Origin: JAAETI01 sp964195945 | GTDB taxonomy: Bacteria > Actinomycetota > Acidimicrobiia > Spongiisociales > UBA5794 | DNA: 44,451 bases | Direction: 5' to 3' | Assembly: GCA_964195945.1 (NCBI GenBank) | Contig: CAXMRC010000024.1 | Coordinates: forward strand, 1 to 44,451 | Part shown: positions 32,803-41,779 of the stretch, piece by piece | Numbering within the stretch: position 1 is the first letter of the stretch | How the letters are laid out: each line of letters starts with the position of its first letter | Notes under the pieces: generated by a model | Told to the model about the DNA's origin: nothing | Seen by the model: only the letters and a program-made list of their open reading frames with translations | Databases searched by the model: none | Translations under genes and position numbers: made by a program

Positions 32803-33001
32803 GGGGGATGAGGTTAACGGCTGGAGAGGTGGCGTTCTGTCGCTGCCCTGAATGGCGGCTTCCCGATCAGTTACAGATGAGCCGCAGGTCGAGGCTGGAT
32901 CGGAAGCGGAGGACCATATTCCTCTTTGGGGCGATGTGACCAGAGCTTCGAAAGGCCGACCGGTCGACCATGCCAGTCGTGCTGTCCGGGCAGGCAGACT
33001 C

Positions 33002-34156
33002 CTAGCCCCGAGCGGGGGCCAGAGTCCGCAAGCGCTCCAAACTGCCTGCCCAGACGTATTTGCCGAGCAACACAAACTGGTTGCCGAAGATGACAAGGCC
33101 GCTAACCACGGCGATCGCGATCGCCATTGGCAATGGAACCCAGCCGCTGTAGTAGCCGGTGACGCCGGTAACGACGAGCCATGTGGTCGTGAGGACAAAT
33201 GCAACCGAGTAGACCAGGCCGGAGAAGACCAGCAGTGGTGACGAGCGTTCCAGATCGTTGGCGATAAGACCGGGGACAAACAGTGGGGTCAAGGCCACCG
33301 TCGCCATCGACTCGTATGCGGTAGCGCTGACGTCAAAGACACCAATCGACAGCCACACGCCTGCCCAGGAGATCACGCTTGCACTCACCATCATCAGCGC
33401 AAACTTGCGACGGCCGAATACGATCATTGTCCGCATGAACACCCGGGTCACCAGGATCCAGGCGGCAAAACCAATGACCCCGAGGAAGATCAGGTTGAGA
33501 GGACTGGTCGTCAACATCGCCAGATAGGCCCCGCCGACGTAACCGGCAGAGCGGAAGCCATAGTTGTATTGCAATGCCCAGGCGGCGGCGGCGGAGAGCA
33601 TGACCGTCATTGGAATCCACTCGGGTGCGAACGCCAGAACGCCGAATCCGGCAAGGCGGCCGCCAGCCTGCGCATCGGGGAAGAACATGATCGCTAGCGT
33701 CATCGGAACGGCTACCAGGGCCGATGCCATCCCGACCGCTTTCAGCGTCGGCTTGATGCCCTGTCGTCCGAAGTCATGAGCGATGAGCGCGGGGACCAGA
33801 TAGCCAACACCCACCAGCAGCGGAATACTCGATTCCCACAAATACGGCGTTTCCGGGCTGATAGTTAGCAACAGCACCTGTACCGAAGCAGAGATGATCA
33901 TGATCGTCGAGAACTTGTTTCGACCATCCAGGAGGAGGCGTTTGGTGAGTATGTGATTGACCACCCAGTATGAGAACAGGGCGTTGGCAAGGGTGATCAG
34001 CAGGATCAGCGGTTGGAGGACAAAGACCGCGACGTACCCTGGTACGACAATGCTGCCCGAAGTGATGTGGAAGCGTTCGTAGACCAGAACGGAGGCGAGC
34101 ACACCGACTATGAAGGCGAATCGCACCGTGTTGATATCGAATAGGTAGTCGTGCAT
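33002..34156 (-). CDS. pgsC: PgsC/CapC-type poly-gamma-glutamate membrane protein, internally duplicated
   Basis: A 384-residue membrane protein with about ten helices, roughly twice the usual PgsC/CapC length of about 150. The first half has GSIVVPGYVAVF, then ANALFSYWVVNHILTKRLLLDGRNKFSTIMIISASV. The second half repeats this with GYVGGAYLAMLTTSPLN, then AAWILVTRVFMRTMIVFGRRKFALMMVSASV. A second matching pair is VPALIAHDFGRQG with VPGLIANDLERSS. PgsC is a membrane partner of the PgsB ligase in poly-gamma-glutamate (or related polyglutamate) synthesis and export. It follows pgsB by 108 bases on the same strand. Two fused PgsC copies are a probable explanation for the size. Confidence 0.8.
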   Translation of the reverse strand: MHDYLFDINTVRFAFIVGVLASVLVYERFHITSGSIVVPGYVAVFVLQPLILLITLANALFSYWVVNHILTKRLLLDGRNKFSTIMIISASVQVLLLTISPETPYLWESSIPLLVGVGYLVPALIAHDFGRQGIKPTLKAVGMASALVAVPMTLAIMFFPDAQAGGRLAGFGVLAFAPEWIPMTVMLSAAAAWALQYNYGFRSAGYVGGAYLAMLTTSPLNLIFLGVIGFAAWILVTRVFMRTMIVFGRRKFALMMVSASVISWAGVWLSIGVFDVSATAYESMATVALTPLFVPGLIANDLERSSPLLVFSGLVYSVAFVLTTTWLVVTGVTGYYSGWVPLPMAIAIAVVSGLVIFGNQFVLLGKYVWAGSLERLRTLAPARG

Positions 34157-34264
34157 TAGCGCTCAGCCTCGACACATCTCGCCGATAAGTGTTCCGTACG
34201 AAGCCTCCGTTCCAGCAGTGACAGTTGTTCGCGGAAACTGCGAGCGGACCCTCCGGGCGGTTGG

Positions 34265-35512
34265 CTACGCCACCGCAACGAGGTGCCTCTTTCCTCTGCG
34301 CTTGTCTTTGGCCGCCACTTTCTCGAAGTACTCGAGCATCATTTCAGCCTGGTGAGTGTGGATGTTGACGAAGCCGACGAGCAACACATCGTCGGTTGGC
34401 ATCTTGGCGACGGCTTCTTCGATGATTTCGTCGATGGTTGGATTCCGCTGTTCACCCAGGTTGATGAGATGCTTCTTGGGGTAACCGTTCCTGAGGATGA
34501 CGTTGGACACGAGTTCCTCGTAGGCGCCGAACGTCACCAGGCGGTCGAAGGACAAGTCGTTGACCGCGATATCAGCGAACTGGATGGCGCGGCGTTGCCG
34601 GTCGCTCCGGTTGTTGAGGATTCCGACGGTTGTCGTGTTCGCTCCGATGTAGGGGAGGAGCTTGGCGTCGGCCGCTGCCATGGATTCGCGGTCGTTGACG
34701 GCGAATAGGTTGGCCCAGGTCACGTTCTTCTCGCCGATTTGATAGCGTTCGATTCGAAGAACCCCTGGGTCGGCGGGTGCTTTGACCATGCCGGCCATAG
34801 CCACGTGGCGGGGGATGTCGAGTAGCTCGGCAATTGCAAGCACGATGGCGATGTTCTCTTCGAACGAGATGAAGTCAAAGGCCGCGACCTCTTCGGGGCG
34901 CACTTTGGAGGGGTCGGCAACAATCAGGCTCGTGCCACGTTTCCGAGCCTCGGCAAACATGATGTCGAGCAGTTCGGGGTTCTGTTCGGCCGTCACCAAG
35001 ATGCCGTTTTTGGGACAGCTCGACATAAGCGACCGGGCAATCTCAGGAAGGGTCTCACCCATAACGTCTTGATGGTCTTCACGGACGTTGGTGATAACAC
35101 CGATGGTGGACTGGATGATGCGCTCTTCGCTGACCTTCTGATACCGCGGGTTGATCGCCATGCATTCCATGACGATCGCGTCCACAAACGGGGTAACCCA
35201 ATCTCTGACAACGTTGATTTGCTCCAGGATGGTCGGCGACCCGCTGCGGTGGAGCGGGTGGTCCGCACCGTCGGGAGCGATCACAGCTGCGAAGCTGCCG
35301 GTGGACTTGCCGACCGTCACAAGATCGGCTTCGCGCAGCATGCCGGCGATCATCCGGGTCACGGTTGACTTGCCGCGGATGCCGTTTACATGGATGCGGT
35401 GCGGCACCATGGCGAGACGCTTGAAATGGCCACGGGATTCCCCAAACCAGCGAAGCAGCATTGCAACAGCGGCAACGACTGCGATTGTGAAAAATACGAG
35501 CTGTGACGCCAT
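34265..35512 (-). CDS. pgsB: PgsB/CapB-type poly-gamma-glutamate ligase
   Basis: A 415-residue Mur-ligase-like amide ligase. A membrane helix (about 2-20) leads to the P-loop HVNGIRGKSTVTRM. IVMECMAINPRYQ, ITNVREDHQDVMG and NNRSDRQRR are typical of CapB/PgsB. Using ATP it would join glutamates by gamma-linkages. GAGGAGG lies nine bases before the ATG at 35512; a TTG seven codons earlier is in frame. It precedes pgsC on the same strand; no CapA/PgsA metallophosphatase-type gene is seen in the window. Confidence 0.88.
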   Translation of the reverse strand: MASQLVFFTIAVVAAVAMLLRWFGESRGHFKRLAMVPHRIHVNGIRGKSTVTRMIAGMLREADLVTVGKSTGSFAAVIAPDGADHPLHRSGSPTILEQINVVRDWVTPFVDAIVMECMAINPRYQKVSEERIIQSTIGVITNVREDHQDVMGETLPEIARSLMSSCPKNGILVTAEQNPELLDIMFAEARKRGTSLIVADPSKVRPEEVAAFDFISFEENIAIVLAIAELLDIPRHVAMAGMVKAPADPGVLRIERYQIGEKNVTWANLFAVNDRESMAAADAKLLPYIGANTTTVGILNNRSDRQRRAIQFADIAVNDLSFDRLVTFGAYEELVSNVILRNGYPKKHLINLGEQRNPTIDEIIEEAVAKMPTDDVLLVGFVNIHTHQAEMMLEYFEKVAAKDKRRGKRHLVAVA

Positions 35513-35624
35513 CCTGCGGAACCTCCTCACCAAATGTCGGTCGGGAGAGGGCGATCACTTGATGAGTCTTTCAGCACGTTCTGTAGTGACTAGATACAAG
35601 GACAATCTGGGTGCTGTGTGGGAG

Positions 35625-36341
35625 CTATGCGACAGATCCACTGCGGCCCATGACGATCACTGCGATGGCCGCAAGCGCCGCCAGGATGATCGGCATGACG
35701 ACCAGAGTCAGGGTGTCCAATGGTCGGATCGACCACATCATCAACGCAAGTGCCAGGAATACTCCAGCGAACAGAGCCGCAAACGCCGCTGCAAACCAGT
35801 GCTTGCGGACGACTGCGCTGACGGTTGCGTAGAGGAGCCCGATCAAGCCGATCAAAACTACCCAACCCACCACACTGCCCAGCGGGCTGCCTTCAAGCTT
35901 GATCATGGCGAATCCAGAGCACTCGCCACCGGAGGCTGAGTGGCTGGCGTTGACCTTCCACACACCAGGGATCCAAATCGGAAGCTTGTCGCGGAAGTCA
36001 TCGAGTGCGTAGGTCTGGTTGGTAACACCTCTGTCATCCTGCTCGTTGCTGCCGCCCCAAGCTTTGTCGAGGGTGATGTTGAAAGGGCCCACCTGAACTG
36101 TGGCGACACCTGAGTGACCCATGTTCTCGAATCCGACAGATCCCGAGTAGGTGACGATGACGCCCTCTTCGTCGGGAATCGGTATGGCGTTGCCGGGGGT
36201 GTCATTGGCGGGGGTGTAGGACACCCCCTTGATCGACGCTTCTCCGCTGCAGGCGCCGTCGACGCTAGCGGTGGCGACGCCGGGGACTAGCGAGATAACC
36301 AATGCGGCCATGACGGCGGCGATCGAGAGCCTGCGAACCAT
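35625..36341 (-). CDS. membrane protein of unknown function upstream of pgsBC
   Basis: A 238-residue protein. A signal peptide (about 1-26, ending TAS) is followed by an outer domain of about 125 residues (ACSGEASIKGVSYTPAND, with two Cys, then SHSASGGECSGFAMI) and three C-terminal membrane helices (VGWVVLIGLIGLLYATV, AAAFAALFAGVFLALALMMW, LVVMPIILAALAAIAVIVM). I do not recognise the family. Transcription order (this gene, pgsB, pgsC) makes a role at the pgs locus possible, but 112 bases separate it from pgsB. GAGGAG sits five bases before the ATG at 36341. Confidence 0.75.
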   Translation of the reverse strand: MVRRLSIAAVMAALVISLVPGVATASVDGACSGEASIKGVSYTPANDTPGNAIPIPDEEGVIVTYSGSVGFENMGHSGVATVQVGPFNITLDKAWGGSNEQDDRGVTNQTYALDDFRDKLPIWIPGVWKVNASHSASGGECSGFAMIKLEGSPLGSVVGWVVLIGLIGLLYATVSAVVRKHWFAAAFAALFAGVFLALALMMWSIRPLDTLTLVVMPIILAALAAIAVIVMGRSGSVA

Positions 36342-36389
36342 TACCACTCCTCGAAATAGATCTATGGGGAAACCTAACCGATCGATGTG

Positions 36390-37823
36390 TCAATTGGTTG
36401 TTGGTTCTTCGGCACGTTGACTCAAAATGGATGCGACCTCCGTTATGTCTCCAGGGGAGGTTGCGGCAGCCCGGTAGTAGCAATACCCGGTCGGAAGGAA
36501 GAAGACTTGAAACACGGTTAGCCCTACAGCCCAGTTCAGTGGAGGAGGGAGAGCCGTCTCAAATGCCCCGGCAACGGCGCCGGTGAGGCCGTTGCCTGCA
36601 GACCGTCCAACACCGTTGGCGAAGTTGGCTACACCAAAGATTGTGCCGCGATGCTCTGGCAGATTGACATCAGAGATAAGGGCGAACCAGTTGGGGGAGT
36701 CGGCACCAGTAAGCGCAACCGCAAAGAGCGACGTGAGGAACGTGGCCGCCACCCAGGGATTGGTGACGATGTTGCTCAGTACCTCTCCGATCAGGGTCCC
36801 GGTGCCGGCACCGTTGGTGACTTCCAGCCCGTGCAACGGGATGAAGAAGAACAACAAGAAGAAGGGGATAGCACCGAGGATGCCGATTGCCGACACAATG
36901 GCGCGGCCCTTCAGGGTCTTCCGCTGTACGCGGTCCCCGATGTGGCCGGCGAGTATCGAGAAGATGCCACCGAGTTGGAAGATGGCGCCAAGGATGCCGC
37001 CAACTTTGGTTGAGGTCGACAGGTCATAGCCGGCTGCCATGACCTTCTCCTGATACAGCAGGGGCACCCAGATCAGTGAGCCGTAGGCGACCTGGGCGCT
37101 GAGGCCTTGCAAGATGAGCCAACGGTTGGTGCGGCGCTCCAGCAGCGTTGGTAGCTGGTCGGGTTCGATGCGGTACGCATACTCGGCTCCGCTTTCGTGC
37201 AGCTCCGCCAACGCGGGCTCGCGTAGGCCCCGGGGTGGGTCGTAGGTAAGCAAATACAAAGCGGAGACAGCAAGGCCAAGCACCGCGATGACCACCAGAG
37301 CGCGCGAGAAGTCATCGGCCCCGAGTTGGCTGGCGAGCAAACCACCGACGATCCCGCCGATCCCCTGAGACAAACCCCAGAAGCTCATCGCCAGACCCCG
37401 TCTGCGGGGTGAGACGAAGTCACTGACGACTGAGAACCCGACGGATGCGATGACGCCGAGACCAACGGCGGTGACGATCTGCCAGACGAAGAGCTGCCAG
37501 TAGGTGCCGGCGGTAGATGACAGACCCGACCCTGCCGCCCAGATCAGGGTTCCCCAAAAGAGGAGGCGTTTGCGGTCTGAACGGTCACCCCAGTACCCCC
37601 AGCCGACGGCGCTAAGCGCGGTGACGAAGATGACCGTTGCGGTAAGGAACCCGATTGCTGCCTTTGAAGTATTGAGCGCTTCGGTGATGGGTAAGACCAT
37701 CGAGGGGATGGTCGCCAGGGCGGCATTGTCGAGTGAGGCCAGCGTCACAAACACAACGATGGTGAAGACGATGTGGCCGCGCCCGCCCCACCAGCTTGGT
37801 TTGATCCTATCCCGCATCGGCAC
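36390..37823 (-). CDS. MFS transporter, Spinster-like
   Basis: A 477-residue carrier with twelve helices: SLDNAALATIPSMVLP in helix 1, then WGYWGDRSDRKRLLFWG, which is the MFS loop 2-3 signature (G-x-x-D-R-x-x-R-K/R). SPRRRGLAMSFWGLSQGIGGIVGG lies in helix 4-5, and the later loop is GDRVQRKTLKGR. Substrate unknown. The GTG at 37823 and the ATG at 37817 are both possible; neither has a good ribosome site. The gene starts just after a terminator-like hairpin for the beta-propeller gene and ends 48 bases before the next gene on the strand. Confidence 0.85.
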   Translation of the reverse strand: MPMRDRIKPSWWGGRGHIVFTIVVFVTLASLDNAALATIPSMVLPITEALNTSKAAIGFLTATVIFVTALSAVGWGYWGDRSDRKRLLFWGTLIWAAGSGLSSTAGTYWQLFVWQIVTAVGLGVIASVGFSVVSDFVSPRRRGLAMSFWGLSQGIGGIVGGLLASQLGADDFSRALVVIAVLGLAVSALYLLTYDPPRGLREPALAELHESGAEYAYRIEPDQLPTLLERRTNRWLILQGLSAQVAYGSLIWVPLLYQEKVMAAGYDLSTSTKVGGILGAIFQLGGIFSILAGHIGDRVQRKTLKGRAIVSAIGILGAIPFFLLFFFIPLHGLEVTNGAGTGTLIGEVLSNIVTNPWVAATFLTSLFAVALTGADSPNWFALISDVNLPEHRGTIFGVANFANGVGRSAGNGLTGAVAGAFETALPPPLNWAVGLTVFQVFFLPTGYCYYRAAATSPGDITEVASILSQRAEEPTTN

Positions 37824-37932
37824 ATTGTGGCAGACACGGATCGTCGCCTGCCCTTACGGGCAGGTTCGACTTCTGCTCCACAGAAGATCGGCCGAAGAGG
37901 GGAAGAGCTACAGAAGAAGACCACCCAACGAG

Positions 37933-37960
37933 AAGGGGCCCCTCCGGAGAGGGGCCCCTT
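37933..37960 (-). terminator. strong terminator-type hairpin after the beta-propeller gene
   Basis: AAGGGGCCCCTC (37933-37944), loop CGGA, and the exact complement (37949-37960). The same AAGGGGCCCC core occurs in the nrdJ hairpin at 28103-28130, so it may be a species-typical terminator stem. The T-rich side is weak. Confidence 0.6.
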
Positions 37961-37985
37961 GATCCACGTTGTCTGGTCTGGCTCT

Positions 37986-38066
37986 GGAGTTCATTGTATG
38001 AACTCCAATGCCATTTCATGGCTCACGAGTTCAATGCTTGAACTCCAATGCCATTTCATGGCTCAC
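37986..38066. repeat. 40-bp direct repeat with paired hairpins
   Basis: A 28-base sequence (37999-38026) is repeated exactly at 38039-38066, with period 40. Each unit has two hairpins: a GAGTTCA-type arm pair (37986-38006, GGAGTTCA/TGAACTCC; 38027-38045, GAGTTCAA/TTGAACTC) and GCCAT-TTC-ATGGC (38010-38022, 38050-38062). The second copy overlaps the end of the beta-propeller gene. Confidence 0.85.
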
Positions 38067-40105
38067 TGCCAGAAGCCCACGTAACCACCAGGTTCGATCG
38101 TCTCGAGATCGCTCTGCAGCACGCCCTCGTATGAGTAGGTGTAGAGGCTGTCGCCGATCACCATTGAGCGCTCGATGGACGGTGCCCACCAGTACTCCTC
38201 CGCAGCTTTGTTCTCACCGTGAGTGATGCGGCCGATCTCTTCGATCCCATCCGCGGTGGCCTTGATAGCAATGGCACCGACGAAGCCCGACTCCTCGCCG
38301 GTTTCCTCATCCCAGCTCCATGCCGCGACGGGAACCACGGTCAGCCCGGTTGCCGGCCAATGGAGGAAGGCTCTGTGGTCGTATTCAACGCTTGAGTAGC
38401 CGTTGTCGAAGGTGTAGTTCTGCACCCGAACCGGGTTGGCCGGGTCGCTCACATCGAACAGTGAGATCTGGGTTCCGAGAGTCCGGCCCTGGTCGGTTGC
38501 GTCCTGGCCGACTCCGAGCAACAGGCCGTCGCCGACCGGATGCAGATAGGCGGAATACCCGAGGATCTTGAGCTCGCCGACCACGCGTGGGTCGGTCGGG
38601 TTCGAAAGATCGATCGTGTACAACGGGTCGGTCTGGCGGAAAGTGACGACATAGCCGACCTCATCGATGAACCGCACTGAGTAGATACGCTCACCCTTAC
38701 CGAGGCCGCCAATCTTGCCCATCTCGACCAGCTCGCCATCCTGTTCTTCGAGAACTGTTACAAAGCTCTCTGATTCGTCGCCGCCGCCCCACCACCAGTC
38801 GGGTGATGTGGTTGTCGCCACGCGCAGGTTGCCTTCGTATTCGGACATCGACCACTGGCTCAACATGAACCCGGTGACCCGACCCGTGGCCACATAGGTG
38901 GTATTGGCGGGATCGGAGATGTCGAACTTGTGGATGTCGGTTGTGTAATCGTTGATGGCGTCCTCGGTATCGCCGTCTTCAAAGGTATCCCAATTGCGCC
39001 ACGCCGCAGATGCGATATACATGGCATCGGTTGATGCGTAGACAATGTCGCCCGCCGCAAGGACACCCACGGCATCGTCGATGTTGAGATCATTGGCGAT
39101 ATCGATGGTGAGGACAGACAGCATCTCGAGCCCGGAGAACTCTTCTGGGTGATGCGCCACCGAGCATTCGAGCAAGCTTCCCTCGTCGATGACACGACCG
39201 GAGGCGTTCTCGAGAACGAAGTAGGGAACCCAGTTGTCGATGGTCGAGTCTTTGATGACCTGCTTGTTGTACGCCTCGGCATCACGCTCGGCCTTGAGAC
39301 CGTTGGTCTCTGGATACTTGAATTGCAGGCCTGTTGGCATGGAGCTGATAACTAGTCGGACCGAGTCGCCAACCATCCGGGCGCTCACTTTGGCCCCGTC
39401 GACAAATAGCGTGCGTTCGACCCGCGGATTCTCGATATCGGAGATGTCGATCTCGATCAGTGTGGTCACCGGAGTCGGGTAGTACGCCTCTGCGACGTCT
39501 CCGAAACCGCTATCTAGGATCGGAGTTGCGTAAACGTCGCCGTTGGCCATGACGAGAACGCGGTCGCCGGCAAGGAACAGATCGCTGGCCCAACCGGCCT
39601 CGATCGTCGTCTGACCGGCGAGACGGGGCTCTGCGCCGGTGACGTCGATGATGTAAAGCTCATTGCCGCTAACGGCGACGATCTTCTCACCGTCTGTCTT
39701 GATGATGTCCGGCTCGTCAACGCCAAGCTCCTGGATGTTGGTCCCGGAGTAGTCGACTCCCTGTTGGAGAGCGCTCGAACTGGCCGCGGTAGTGGCCGGT
39801 GCGCCGAAGTCAACGCTGCCGTCGGTGGCGACTGCGCTTTCCAGCACGACGTCGCCACGGAAGAATCCGCCGCCGTAGTAGCCGTACTCGAAGCCCCATG
39901 GCCCCACCATGTCTACCGCATGACCCTTGACGTAGTCGAGGAAGTCCTCGCAGGCATCAAATGTCTGGAGACCGTATGACACCGTTGTTGCCTGAATCGG
40001 GGGTCTTGTTGATCCGCCGATTGATGTGGTTGTCGATTCGGGAGTGGATGAACATGCCGCGGCCAGTACGACGAGTGCTGCGACGGCGATGGTGAAGCGT
40101 TTCAT
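38063..40105 (-). CDS. beta-propeller lipoprotein (PF09826-like)
   Basis: A 680-residue secreted protein. The ATG at 40105 has AGGGG before it; lipobox AAAC (Cys18) is followed by a Thr/Ser linker. The middle and end carry repeated propeller-type phrases: GTNIQELGVDEPDIIKTDG, VSGNELYIIDV, LIEIDISDIENPRVE, IHKFDISDPANTTYVA, LYTIDLSNPTDPRVVGEL, ISLFDVSDPANPVRVQ. These repeats, with the D-I/V-S-D-P-x-N motif, are typical of the Beta_propel family (PF09826), for which no reaction is known. A surface binding or scaffold role is inference. Transcription ends through the 40-bp repeat region and the hairpin at 37933. Confidence 0.88.
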   Translation of the reverse strand: MKRFTIAVAALVVLAAACSSTPESTTTSIGGSTRPPIQATTVSYGLQTFDACEDFLDYVKGHAVDMVGPWGFEYGYYGGGFFRGDVVLESAVATDGSVDFGAPATTAASSSALQQGVDYSGTNIQELGVDEPDIIKTDGEKIVAVSGNELYIIDVTGAEPRLAGQTTIEAGWASDLFLAGDRVLVMANGDVYATPILDSGFGDVAEAYYPTPVTTLIEIDISDIENPRVERTLFVDGAKVSARMVGDSVRLVISSMPTGLQFKYPETNGLKAERDAEAYNKQVIKDSTIDNWVPYFVLENASGRVIDEGSLLECSVAHHPEEFSGLEMLSVLTIDIANDLNIDDAVGVLAAGDIVYASTDAMYIASAAWRNWDTFEDGDTEDAINDYTTDIHKFDISDPANTTYVATGRVTGFMLSQWSMSEYEGNLRVATTTSPDWWWGGGDESESFVTVLEEQDGELVEMGKIGGLGKGERIYSVRFIDEVGYVVTFRQTDPLYTIDLSNPTDPRVVGELKILGYSAYLHPVGDGLLLGVGQDATDQGRTLGTQISLFDVSDPANPVRVQNYTFDNGYSSVEYDHRAFLHWPATGLTVVPVAAWSWDEETGEESGFVGAIAIKATADGIEEIGRITHGENKAAEEYWWAPSIERSMVIGDSLYTYSYEGVLQSDLETIEPGGYVGFWQ

Positions 40106-40192
40106 GGTGACCCCTGTTTGTTTCTGGCGTGTCCCCCTTCTGATGCCGTAGGACCGCCGCCAGGTTCCCATTTTCTTCGGAATGAGACCGAG

Positions 40193-41737
40193 CTACTTGA
40201 GAGCTGCTGCAAGAATCGCGTCGGTCAGGATGTCATACCCGGTGGCGTTGGGGTGGATATCGGGTGGTGTATCGGTCATGTGCGTAGTTGCCGTGGTGGT
40301 TCCACGCATCGGCGTGAAGCCATCAGCGACAAGGAACTCGTATTCGGTCGCGGCCGCGGTGGCGATCTCGTTGAGCTCGCTGAGTACCGCGTTGCTCTGC
40401 GCTTCGAAGGCGACCTCATCTTCAAACCCAAGGCTGAACGGGTTGTAAGCCAGCAGGAACACGACCGTTGCTTCCGGGAACGACTCGTCGATCGTCTCGA
40501 GGATGACGGCGATGTTAGAGCGATAGGCCGTTAGCGAAGCATCGATGCGTGCTGCACATGCGGGCGCGCCCACGTCTTCGCTGCAATCCGAAGAAGCGAG
40601 ATGCCCGAGCAGATCGTTGGCGCCGATATCGATGGTGACGTAGGCCACGTCGCGGTCCTGGCCAAAGGCAACGGCACTATCGAGCTGATCGCCGAGCAGC
40701 ATCGTCCCCGAGGTTTCCCCCGACTTGCCGAGGTTTTGGAGTCCGTATACCACTCCATCGCGAACGCTCAGTTCGCGATGCACCTGCGACACATAGCCCT
40801 CGGCGTAGCCCTCCACACCAACAGCCGCAGCCAGGGAATCGCCGAGCGCTATGTAGTACGGATCGCCTTCCGCGCTGGCACTGTCTACCCCAGGGTCGTA
40901 GGGACGCACCGCGACTTCTGCGATACCGAGCCCGTCCAGATTCCCGAACGCGGCCAGCATGACTCCCGCGTTGATGGTCGTGTCGCCGCTGGCGACTCCG
41001 GTGACGACAATGTTGTCATCACCGATGACGACGCTTTGCACGTCGGCGCCCTCGTCGGCGAGAGCTCGGTTGAGGTCGGCGACTCGCCCGATCATGTCCT
41101 CGACGGCGTCACGAGCGACACCCGGCATCGTGAACATCCCAACATCAGCGCTGAGGAGTTCCAGTTCGAACTGACCGCCACGAGTTTCGGCGGTTAGTTC
41201 GCCGGTTACAGTCAATTGTCCGTTCTTGAAGTCTCCGACGAATCCGATCAAGGCGGGCTCACCGACTGCATTGATGATGTCAACGGTGATGCGTTGGAAG
41301 GGTGTGTCGGTGTCTGCGAGCGAGTCCAGGAGCACTGCGTTTAGCTCGGCTTCGGACAATTCGACCTGGAAGGTGGAGTTTTCGACTGATTGGTCGATTT
41401 TGCGTTCCGCACTCGCCAGGACTTCTGCGTCGGGTAGATCAACCGGCCCGGATTGGTCGCCGGCAAGTGCTGCCAGGATCTGAATCGCACCATACGCTCC
41501 CGTCAGAAGAGTTCCAGCAAGCGTCAGGATTAGGAGGACCAGGACGATCCGGCCCAGAACTGCCGAGGCCGTGAATGCGATGACCACCGAGGTGATCACA
41601 ATGGTTGCTGCGGTGACCAGGGCATAGGTCTCGCCGATCGTGAACAGAGCGAGGCCACCGGCCGCTGCTGCGGTGAGAACACCGATCACGATGATCCCGG
41701 CCCGGAGATGTCCGGCGGTTGTCTCTGCAGTGTTCAT
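40193..41737 (-). CDS. membrane-anchored SGNH hydrolase with N-terminal domain
   Basis: A 514-residue protein in three parts. Residues 1-90 hold two or three membrane helices. Residues about 100-285 form a domain of unknown function (LSEAELNAVLLDSL, GFVGDFKNGQLTVTGELTAE, MFTMPGVARDAVEDMIGRV) that loosely resembles YpmS/TULIP-type lipid-binding regions. Residues 293-514 form an SGNH hydrolase: GDSL (Ser301), NLGKSGETSG (Gly339), IGANDLLG (Asn374), and DIHPN (Asp493, His495). All four catalytic blocks are present. An extracellular esterase/deacetylase acting on a surface lipid or glycan is likely. The ATG at 41737 lacks a strong ribosome site. Confidence 0.85.
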   Translation of the reverse strand: MNTAETTAGHLRAGIIVIGVLTAAAAGGLALFTIGETYALVTAATIVITSVVIAFTASAVLGRIVLVLLILTLAGTLLTGAYGAIQILAALAGDQSGPVDLPDAEVLASAERKIDQSVENSTFQVELSEAELNAVLLDSLADTDTPFQRITVDIINAVGEPALIGFVGDFKNGQLTVTGELTAETRGGQFELELLSADVGMFTMPGVARDAVEDMIGRVADLNRALADEGADVQSVVIGDDNIVVTGVASGDTTINAGVMLAAFGNLDGLGIAEVAVRPYDPGVDSASAEGDPYYIALGDSLAAAVGVEGYAEGYVSQVHRELSVRDGVVYGLQNLGKSGETSGTMLLGDQLDSAVAFGQDRDVAYVTIDIGANDLLGHLASSDCSEDVGAPACAARIDASLTAYRSNIAVILETIDESFPEATVVFLLAYNPFSLGFEDEVAFEAQSNAVLSELNEIATAAATEYEFLVADGFTPMRGTTTATTHMTDTPPDIHPNATGYDILTDAILAAALK

Positions 41738-41779
41738 CGTGTGGAGGTTAGAAGGCTCCCGGACAATGCCAGCTTCGAG

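Noticed and set aside
32803..33279. N-terminal extension of the Mca-like frame
   Set aside because: Part of it is antisense to pgsC, and the family N-terminus starts at the ATG at 32802.
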